The notes under the pieces were generated by a model that was not told where the DNA came from, did no database searches, and was given only the letters and a program-made list of their open reading frames with translations. Positions 1 through 5,922 of a DNA stretch of 11,968 bases are shown here, one piece after another. The stretch comes from Rickettsiales bacterium (GTDB lineage: Bacteria > Pseudomonadota > Alphaproteobacteria > Rickettsiales > UBA1997), in NCBI GenBank assembly GCA_028040005.1, contig JAOFKK010000027.1, forward strand, positions 1 through 11,968, read 5' to 3'. Made by a program: the position numbers and the translations under genes. Position 1 is the first letter of the stretch, and the number at the start of each line of letters is the position of its first letter.

Positions 1-55
1 AAATTAGCAGAAAAGCAAGCTGCTTTAATTAGAAAATCAATTGCGCAAAGGTCTC
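1..55. mobile_element. Right end of a repeated mobile element (second copy of the 5679-5848 element)
   Basis: Positions 3-55 match 5796-5848 with only two differences (positions 32 and 44), and both copies stop matching right after GGTCTC. In the complete copy this is the right terminal inverted repeat, so this is the right end of another copy whose body lies upstream of the window. The frame starting at base 1 is open through the element and continues to a stop at 85-87, reading LAEKQAALIRKSIAQRS inside the element. That could be the tail of a transposase, or chance. The left end and any target duplication cannot be seen. Nature as a repeat is clear; the family is not. Confidence 0.75.
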
Positions 56-76
56 TTAAAGCAACTTTTGCTTTAA
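56..76. repeat. Perfect 9-bp inverted repeat abutting the element end
   Basis: TTAAAGCAA (56-64) and TTGCTTTAA (68-76) are perfect reverse complements around a 3-nt loop, CTT. The palindrome begins at the base after the mobile-element terminus. It could be an older hairpin (a weak terminator for an upstream gene) beside which the element inserted, but no U-tract follows, so a terminator role is unproven. Confidence 0.45.
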
Positions 77-123
77 ATTTACTTTAAAATGGGAAATGGT
101 ATCAATTAATTTTACCCAATTCT

Positions 124-1962
124 ATGTCAGACAACACCCCTTTAGCTAAAAATACAAAAGAAAAGTCATTTAAAGTAAAAATTGACAATTCAAAAAATGA
201 TAAATTAACTGATTTTGGTAAAGCGGTTTTAGAAGATCGCTATCTACTACCGGGTGAAACTTATCAAGATTTATTTGCTAGAGTTTCTGGTTATTATGCC
301 GATTCTCAAGAACATGCTGACAGGCTTTATGATTATATTTCCAATTTATGGTTTATGCCCTCAACACCAATTTTAAGTAATGGCGGCACCGATCGTGGAT
401 TACCCATTTCTTGCTTTTTAAATGAGTGCGAAGATTCCCTAAAGGGCATTACCGACCTATGGAATGAAAATGTCTGGCTTGCCTCAAAAGGCGGTGGCAT
501 TGGTAGCTATTGGGGCAATGTCCGTTCAATTGGCGAGACCGTTAGGGGTAATGGCAAAACTTCGGGAATTGTACCTTTTATCAAAGTTATGGATTCTCAA
601 ACCTTAGCAATATCTCAGGGAAGTTTACGCCGTGGCAGCGCTGCTACCTACCTTCCTATTTCTCACCCTGAAATTGAAGAATTTATTGATATTCGTCGTC
701 CAACTGGTGGCGATAGCAATAGAAGATCTTTAAATTTACATCATGGTGTTGCTATTACTGATGAATTTATGAAGGCTGTCGATGCTAATAAAAAATTCGA
801 CCTTAAAAGCCCTCATGATGGCTCGGTAGTTGAAAAAATTAACGCTAGAGATCTTTGGGTTAAATTAATTACCGCCAGAATTGAAACTGGGGAACCTTAT
901 TTATTATTTATTGATACAGTTAATAAGGCGCTACCAAAACATCAAAAAAAATTAGGCCTAGAAGTTAAAACATCTAATTTATGCTCTGAAATTACCCTAC
1001 CAACTGGTACTGACCATTTGGGCAATTTTAGAACGGCAGTTTGTTGCCTATCTTCACTTAATTTAGAATATTACGATGAATGGAAAAATAATGATCTATT
1101 TATTGAAGATGTGATTCGATTTATTGATAATGTTTTACAAGATTTTATTGATAATGCGCCAGAATCAATGGCAAGAGCGGTTTATTCTGCAAGCAGAGAA
1201 AGATCAATTGGGCTAGGAGTTATGGGGCTAAACTCATTTTTACAGATTAAAAATGTTCCGGTCGAATCTGCAATGGCCAAAGTTTGGAACAAAAAAATCT
1301 TTCAACATATCAATTCCAAGGCAAAAATAGCATCAAAAATATTGGGCGATCAAAAAGGTCCTTGCCCAGATGCCAAAGATGCCGGAATGGAAGATAGACT
1401 TTCTAACATAATGGCAATCGCTCCTACCGCATCAATTTCTATTATTGCTGGCAATTCTTCTCCTGGTATTGAACCTTATGCAGCTAATAGCTTTACCCAA
1501 AAAACTTTAACAGGATCATTTAATGTTAAAAATAAAAATCTTGTTAAATTATTGCAAGAAAAAGGTAAAAATACCGAAGAAACTTGGTCATCAATTACAA
1601 CCAATGAAGGATCGGTTCAACATTTAGACTTTTTGGATGATCATGAAAAAACGGTCTTTAAAACAGCGCAAGAAATTGATCAATTTTGGCTAGTTGATTT
1701 AGCAGCTGACCGCTCTGAATATATTTGCCAAGCGCAAAGCCTTAACCTATTCTTTCCTGGCGATGTATCTAAAAAATATCTTCATGAAACGCATTTTAGA
1801 GCATGGGAAAGGGGCGTTAAGAGCCTTTATTACTGCAGGTCAACCTCCATTCAAAGGGCTGACAAAGTATCAACCAAAGTTGAACGAAATACTGGCAATG
1901 ATGCAGCCGAAATTGCAAATAATGAGGCTGATAAATATGATGAATGTCTAGCTTGTCAATAA
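124..1962 (+). CDS. nrdA: Class I ribonucleoside-diphosphate reductase, large (alpha) subunit
   Basis: Reduces ribonucleoside diphosphates to deoxyribonucleotides in the cytoplasm, using a radical supplied by the beta subunit NrdB. Visible active-site elements are C97 (PISCFLNE) and C307 as the likely redox pair, N285-C287-E289 in NLCSEI as the radical-site triad, Y569-Y570 in SLYYCR for radical transfer, and a C-terminal CLAC (C608, C611) that would be re-reduced by thioredoxin. At 612 residues it is much shorter than the roughly 760-residue E. coli NrdA: the N-terminus goes almost directly into the catalytic core and no ATP-cone is apparent, so dATP overall-activity control is probably missing. 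This short type is known from alphaproteobacteria. No nrdB follows, so the partner is encoded elsewhere. The ATG has no Shine-Dalgarno sequence. Family assignment is secure; the choice of nrdA over nrdE naming is conventional. Confidence 0.95.
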   Translation: MSDNTPLAKNTKEKSFKVKIDNSKNDKLTDFGKAVLEDRYLLPGETYQDLFARVSGYYADSQEHADRLYDYISNLWFMPSTPILSNGGTDRGLPISCFLNECEDSLKGITDLWNENVWLASKGGGIGSYWGNVRSIGETVRGNGKTSGIVPFIKVMDSQTLAISQGSLRRGSAATYLPISHPEIEEFIDIRRPTGGDSNRRSLNLHHGVAITDEFMKAVDANKKFDLKSPHDGSVVEKINARDLWVKLITARIETGEPYLLFIDTVNKALPKHQKKLGLEVKTSNLCSEITLPTGTDHLGNFRTAVCCLSSLNLEYYDEWKNNDLFIEDVIRFIDNVLQDFIDNAPESMARAVYSASRERSIGLGVMGLNSFLQIKNVPVESAMAKVWNKKIFQHINSKAKIASKILGDQKGPCPDAKDAGMEDRLSNIMAIAPTASISIIAGNSSPGIEPYAANSFTQKTLTGSFNVKNKNLVKLLQEKGKNTEETWSSITTNEGSVQHLDFLDDHEKTVFKTAQEIDQFWLVDLAADRSEYICQAQSLNLFFPGDVSKKYLHETHFRAWERGVKSLYYCRSTSIQRADKVSTKVERNTGNDAAEIANNEADKYDECLACQ

Positions 1963-2019
1963 TTCATTAGGCAAAATTTAGCTATTTTAATCCGAATATT
2001 TTTTTGGCACTTATTATTT

Positions 2020-2664
2020 ATGAGAATCAAACTCTGTGGATTTACAAATAAAACATCAATTGAATTTGCCTTAAAATATAAACCTAATTTTATAGGATTT
2101 ATATTTTACCCCCCTTCTAAAAGGAATATCACCCTGAATCAGGCAAAGGAATTTTCCAAAATTGACTTTGGTAAAAGTAAAAAAATTGCCGTTATAGTCA
2201 ATGAGGAAGATGATAATATCAAGAAAATAATAGATAATCTACAGCCCGAATTGCTACAATTACACGGCGAAGAAAATATTGCAAGATGCCAAGATATAAA
2301 AAATAAATTTCAATTACCGATCATTAAATCTATTGCCATTGCCAATAATTCTTCCCCTATAGAAACTCAAATAGAGATAGATAATTATCAAAAAATCGCT
2401 AATTTTCTACTTTTTGACACAAAGACAATCCAAAAAGGAGGGTCTGGCACTAATTTTAACTGGGATATATTAAAAAAATTAAACTTACCAAAAGAATATT
2501 TTCTTTCAGGAGGTATCGACATTAACAATGTTAAAGAAGCATTAAATATATCAAATAACATTATTTTAGATTTATCTTCTGGAATTGAAGAAAGAAAAGG
2601 TGTAAAATCATTAGATAAAATTAAAAATTTAATGATTCTTTTTAATAAGCTTAAAAAAACATAG
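2020..2664 (+). CDS. trpF: Phosphoribosylanthranilate isomerase
   Basis: Catalyses the Amadori rearrangement of N-(5-phosphoribosyl)anthranilate to CdRP, the third step of tryptophan synthesis. The 214-residue length fits a monofunctional TIM-barrel TrpF. The start MRIKLCG places the catalytic cysteine at C6. LLFDTK carries the catalytic aspartate at D133, GGSGTNFNW (140-148) is the conserved loop after it, and SGGID (163-167) is a phosphate-binding turn. No other trp gene is in the window: it sits 57 nt after nrdA and 30 nt before purN, so its cognate pathway must be encoded elsewhere or be reduced. No Shine-Dalgarno motif precedes the ATG. Function is confident from motifs; its pathway role in this organism is inferred. 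Confidence 0.93.
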   Translation: MRIKLCGFTNKTSIEFALKYKPNFIGFIFYPPSKRNITLNQAKEFSKIDFGKSKKIAVIVNEEDDNIKKIIDNLQPELLQLHGEENIARCQDIKNKFQLPIIKSIAIANNSSPIETQIEIDNYQKIANFLLFDTKTIQKGGSGTNFNWDILKKLNLPKEYFLSGGIDINNVKEALNISNNIILDLSSGIEERKGVKSLDKIKNLMILFNKLKKT

Positions 2665-2694
2665 ATATTATACCATTTATCAAAAATAATTAAC

Positions 2695-3282
2695 ATGAAT
2701 GATAAAATAAAAACTGCAATAATAATTTCTGGCTTTGGATCAAATATGGAATCTATAATTAATTATAGCTTACATGATAATGCTAATTTTGAAGTTGTTT
2801 TGGTAATATCAAATAATCCAAACGCTCTTGGGCTAAAAAAAGCTGAAGATAAAAATATTAAAAATATTACCATTAATCACAAAGATTACTCTTCTCGAGA
2901 AAAATTTGAAGATGAAATTCACAAGGAATTAATTAATAATGATTGCCAATTAGTTTGTCTTGCTGGCTTTATGCGCGTTTTAACAAAGGGCTTTACTGAT
3001 AAATGGTCAGAAAAAATGATAAATATCCACCCCTCTCTTTTGCCAAAATATAAAGGTATGGATGCTATTAAACAGGCATTTGATGCTAATGACAAAGAAT
3101 CGGGATGTACAGTGCATTTTGTCAATGAGGCTGTTGATGCGGGCCAAATTATTGCCCAAAGAAGGGTTGAGATTTTAAAAAATGACAATTTACCAGATGT
3201 TAGGAAAAAAGTACTAAAGGAAGAGCTTGATGTTTTTCCCTCCTCTATTGATTATATAGCCAAAAAAATGAGAAATAAATAA
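2695..3282 (+). CDS. purN: Phosphoribosylglycinamide formyltransferase (GART)
   Basis: Transfers a formyl group from 10-formyltetrahydrofolate to glycinamide ribonucleotide in de novo purine synthesis. The 195-residue length is normal. The catalytic set is present: N110 and H112 in INIHPSLLP and D148 in VDAGQII. The phosphate-binding N-terminal loop reads SGFGSN (12-17), where SGRGSN is usual, and the later loop reads KGMDAI (120-125) where many homologues have KGLDTH. These are substitutions around the substrate site, but the catalytic residues are intact, so it is probably functional. The usual neighbour purM is absent. The gene lies between trpF and the SH3-protein gene, with only 4 nt before the latter, suggesting one transcript. 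No Shine-Dalgarno motif precedes its ATG. Confidence 0.93.
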   Translation: MNDKIKTAIIISGFGSNMESIINYSLHDNANFEVVLVISNNPNALGLKKAEDKNIKNITINHKDYSSREKFEDEIHKELINNDCQLVCLAGFMRVLTKGFTDKWSEKMINIHPSLLPKYKGMDAIKQAFDANDKESGCTVHFVNEAVDAGQIIAQRRVEILKNDNLPDVRKKVLKEELDVFPSSIDYIAKKMRNK

Positions 3283-3286
3283 CAAT

Positions 3287-3760
3287 ATGACGAAATATTT
3301 TATAATATTCATATTTACCTTATCTTCTTTTGATATTTTTGCCTCAAGATTAAAAGAAAGAGATTATTTTGCGTCTTTACGTTCTTCAAAAACCAATATC
3401 CGCTTTGGTCCTGGAATGAATTATGATATTAAGCATGTTTTTCGCTTAAAATCAATGCCTATAAAAGTTACAGCTGAATATGAGAATTGGGTAGAAATTG
3501 AAGATTTTGAAGGTGACGATGGCTGGGTTAATAAAAACCTTATCACAAAAAGAAGAACTGCCATGGTTAAAACTGATCTAAATTTTATTAATCTACATAA
3601 ATCAAATTTTTCTAAATCCAAAACTATATTACGCCTAGAAAATAATGTTATTTTAGACATGATAAAATGTATTGAAGATTGGTGTAAAATCAAGGTCTCT
3701 GGCGAGAGAGGTTGGGTTCAAAAAGATGAAATCTGGGGCTGGAAAAGAGATAAAAGATGA
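3287..3760 (+). CDS. Exported protein with two bacterial SH3-like domains
   Basis: This 157-residue protein begins with a short charged end and a hydrophobic stretch (residues 4-19, ending IFA), a plausible Sec signal peptide cut after A19, so the mature protein is probably periplasmic. Two SH3-like repeats follow. The first, about 35-88, has TNIRFGPG and DGWV; the second, about 96-150, ends in RGWV. These match the family of alphaproteobacterial SH3-domain envelope proteins (SH3_4/DUF1058 type), thought to contact peptidoglycan or peptides; the specific role is unknown. C128 and C133 could form a disulfide after export. Its stop overlaps the recJ start as ATGA, so the two are probably translationally coupled. 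No Shine-Dalgarno sequence is evident. Fold and export are fairly clear; function is not. Confidence 0.8.
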   Translation: MTKYFIIFIFTLSSFDIFASRLKERDYFASLRSSKTNIRFGPGMNYDIKHVFRLKSMPIKVTAEYENWVEIEDFEGDDGWVNKNLITKRRTAMVKTDLNFINLHKSNFSKSKTILRLENNVILDMIKCIEDWCKIKVSGERGWVQKDEIWGWKRDKR

Positions 3761-5541
3761 TAAATAAAATAGGAAAATCAATATCTAATTATAAATGGCT
3801 AGAGAATGATTTTGATCCGCGCAAAGCTGAATTTATTAAACAGAAATATAATCTATCGCCCTCTATAAGCAAAATATTATCTAGCAAAAATATAGAAATT
3901 AATGAAATACCGCATTTTTTAGAACCGACAATTAAATATAGCTTACCTAATCCGTTTGGCTTGCTGGATATGGATATAGCATGTAACAAGATCATAGAAT
4001 CAATTAAAACAAACAAAAAAATCACTATTTTTGGTGATTATGATGTTGATGGTGCCACATCTTCTGCTCTCTTAAAAAGATTCTTCGCTATGATTGGCGT
4101 CAAAATTGATATTTACATCCCTGACAGAATATTAGAAGGTTACGGACCAAATAAGGAAGCCTTATTAAAATTAAAAGAATCTGGTACTGATTTGGTCATT
4201 ACTGTTGATTGTGGTACTGTTGCTTTTGAACCTTTTGAAGAGGCGGCAAAAGCTGGCCTTGATATTATTGTTATTGACCATCATATTGGGGCCATGGAAA
4301 AACCCAAAGCTTTAGCCATTATCAACCCTAACCGCCTTGATGAAAAATTTCCCCACAAAAATATCGCAGCTGTTGCTGTTTGCTTTTTATTGATAGTAGC
4401 CCTTAATAAAAAATTAAGAGAGGATGGTTTTTATAAAAAAAATAATCTTACCGATCCAAATTTAATATCTTTATTAGATTTGGTAGCCCTAGGTACAGTT
4501 TGCGATGTTATGCCTCTTACTGGCATTAATCGCGCTTTTGTTGCGCAGGGATTAAAAATTATGAAACAAAGAAATAATATCGGCCTAAGGGAATTATCCG
4601 ATATTGCTAAAATTGACCAAGAGCCTAGCGCTTATCATTTAGGCTTTGTACTAGGACCCAGAATTAACGCGGGGGGCAGAGTTGGCAAATCTGGCCTTGG
4701 TGCAGAATTATTGGCTACCAACAATAATGATAAGGCCACAGAAAATGCCAATTTACTCGATAATTTCAATAAATCACGAAAAGATATTGAAGCAAAAATT
4801 TTAATAGAAGCTGATGAGCAAATCCTCAAAGGCAAGCTATTTAATGACCCCGTAATAATTGCTGCGAGCAATAATTGGCATCAAGGAGTTATTGGCATTA
4901 TTGCCTCAAGAATTAAAGAAAAATATAATAAACCAACCGCAATATTATCTATTGATAAAGATAATATTGGCAAAGCATCTTGTAGATCTATTGAAAATAT
5001 TGACTTTGGATCGGCAATCTTAAAAGCCAAATTAAATAATATAATAATTGCTGGCGGTGGTCACAAAATGGCTGCTGGATTCTCAATTAATATGGAAAAA
5101 ATTAATGATTTAAAATCTTTTTTTAAACAAGAAATAGGAGAGGAGGTTAAAAAATACTCCAAAGAAAGAATTTTCTATTATGATGATATTTTAGACATCA
5201 ATAGCGCCAACCTTAATTTGGTAGAAAAGTTAAAATCACTAGAGCCTTTTGGCAATGGCAATAAAAAACCCAGATTTATCATTAAAGATTTAAATATTAT
5301 TAAGGCAGATTTGATTGGAGCTAATAAAAATCATATAAAATGTATATTTTCTGCCAAAAATCTTGCTGGATTTGCAGGGAATTTATCAGCCATTGCTTTT
5401 AATATTGAAGAAAGTAAGATGGCCGAAATATTGCTGACAAAAAATAAGGGCAAAAAACTATCTATTGTTGGAGCATTAGATATTAATAGCTGGATGGGGG
5501 TAGATAATTTACAAATTATTATTGAAGATTTATTATACTAA
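3757..5541 (+). CDS. recJ: Single-stranded-DNA-specific 5'-3' exonuclease RecJ
   Basis: Degrades single-stranded DNA 5' to 3' in RecFOR recombination, mismatch repair and base-excision repair. The 594-residue length is typical of full RecJ. The DHH phosphoesterase core has FGDYDVDG (92-99, metal-binding D94, D96 and D98), VDCG (150-153), IDHH (173-176) and CD at 249-250. The DHHA1 domain carries GGGHKMAAGF (433-442), and the C-terminal third is the OB-like DNA-binding domain. The ATG at 3757 overlaps the upstream stop. AAGAGA a few bases before it is the only faint Shine-Dalgarno-like stretch in the window. It is the last gene of the trpF-purN-SH3-recJ run; no clear rho-independent terminator follows. 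No missing residue or frameshift seen. Confidence 0.95.
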   Translation: MINKIGKSISNYKWLENDFDPRKAEFIKQKYNLSPSISKILSSKNIEINEIPHFLEPTIKYSLPNPFGLLDMDIACNKIIESIKTNKKITIFGDYDVDGATSSALLKRFFAMIGVKIDIYIPDRILEGYGPNKEALLKLKESGTDLVITVDCGTVAFEPFEEAAKAGLDIIVIDHHIGAMEKPKALAIINPNRLDEKFPHKNIAAVAVCFLLIVALNKKLREDGFYKKNNLTDPNLISLLDLVALGTVCDVMPLTGINRAFVAQGLKIMKQRNNIGLRELSDIAKIDQEPSAYHLGFVLGPRINAGGRVGKSGLGAELLATNNNDKATENANLLDNFNKSRKDIEAKILIEADEQILKGKLFNDPVIIAASNNWHQGVIGIIASRIKEKYNKPTAILSIDKDNIGKASCRSIENIDFGSAILKAKLNNIIIAGGGHKMAAGFSINMEKINDLKSFFKQEIGEEVKKYSKERIFYYDDILDINSANLNLVEKLKSLEPFGNGNKKPRFIIKDLNIIKADLIGANKNHIKCIFSAKNLAGFAGNLSAIAFNIEESKMAEILLTKNKGKKLSIVGALDINSWMGVDNLQIIIEDLLY

Positions 5542-5673
5542 AATTCATCTTAAAATAAGCGATATAGCAAAATTTTTAGATAAAAATGGTAAAAAGAATT
5601 ATATCAAATTTTAGCTAAAAAGACGAAGCTAAATTGCTTAATTTTACATATAGTTTTTAAGGTGAACTTTGGT
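5542..5673. other. Gene-free spacer after recJ with one weak hairpin
   Basis: No convincing gene is present. The only structure seen is a 7-bp inverted repeat, TTTAGCT (5610-5616) and AGCTAAA (5627-5633), with a 10-nt loop and no U-tract directly after it. It could be a poor terminator for the recJ transcript. A 24-codon open stretch directly after recJ has no start codon and no recognisable homology. Confidence 0.4.
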
Positions 5674-5678
5674 ATTAT

Positions 5679-5848
5679 GAGACCTTTACATAACTGAAGT
5701 AGTTTGTTTTTTTAGATAATTTTTAGGCAAAATTTGATGATTTTTTAGCGCAATATGTCCATATTGGGCTAAAAAATCATTGAATTTGGACAAACATTAG
5801 CAGAAAAGCAAGCTGCTTTAATTAAAAAATCAATTGTGCAAAGGTCTC
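5679..5848. mobile_element. 170-bp MITE-like element with inverted ends and flanking direct repeat
   Basis: The left end GAGACCTTTACATAACTGA and the reverse complement of the right end GAGACCTTTGCACAATTGA agree at 16 of 19 positions, with all differences being transitions. The direct repeat ATTAT lies immediately outside both ends (5674-5678 and 5849-5853), as expected of a target-site duplication. Because the flank is palindromic, a 3-bp TTA duplication with one extra terminal base is equally possible. No transposase fits in 170 bp, so this would be a non-autonomous element moved in trans, or an internally deleted insertion sequence. The GAG-type ends recall some IS5-family elements, but that is from memory and not established. 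The right 53 nt recur at 3-55. Confidence 0.75.
5738..5779. repeat. 20-bp near-perfect hairpin inside the MITE-like element
   Basis: Arms 5738-5757 and 5760-5779 pair at 19 of 20 positions around a 2-nt loop (TC); the single mismatch is G-G. The arms read TGATTTTTTAGC outward and CAATATG near the loop. As RNA this would be a long stable stem, but the following bases are not a clean U-tract, so it is not a standard terminator. It may be a structural core of the element or a nested palindromic repeat. Confidence 0.8.
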
Positions 5849-5879
5849 ATTATACTATTTCTTACAAAAAGGGGCTACT

Positions 5880-5895
5880 TGTTCCATGTGGAACA
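5880..5895. promoter_or_regulatory. parS-like 16-bp palindrome, site 1
   Basis: The sequence TGTTCCATGTGGAACA is the exact reverse complement of the copies at 7862 and 9904. Its 7-bp arms TGTTCCA/TGGAACA are perfect; only the two central bases break the symmetry. It differs by one base from TGTTCCACGTGGAACA, the parS form I recall for alphaproteobacterial ParB. It lies 27 nt before the acs start codon, so an operator role is the main alternative. Confidence 0.65.
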
Positions 5896-5922
5896 TTTAA
5901 TAAATTTTAAATATTACATCTT

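Noticed and set aside
1763..1951. Short open frame inside nrdA on the + strand
   Set aside because: It overlaps fully with conserved nrdA C-terminal codons in another frame and has no recognisable features.
1967..1979. TTAGGCAAAATTT after nrdA, also at 5723-5735 in the MITE-like element
   Set aside because: A 13-nt AT-rich match with weak similarity around it could be chance; no inverted ends or duplication accompany the nrdA copy.
2388..3188. Antisense open frames over trpF and purN (and similar ones over recJ, acs and uvrB)
   Set aside because: They lie opposite well-conserved genes with clear motifs, and their translations look like low-complexity mirror products.
5540..5614. Open stretch after recJ reading KISDIAKFLDKNGKKN-like residues
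   Set aside because: Too short, no start codon, and a passing resemblance to other N-termini is not enough to call a gene remnant.
5542..5922. Origin of replication or CRISPR array in the long spacer
   Set aside because: No DnaA-box-like TTATNCACA cluster, no regularly spaced direct repeats; the repeats present are explained by the mobile element and the palindrome.
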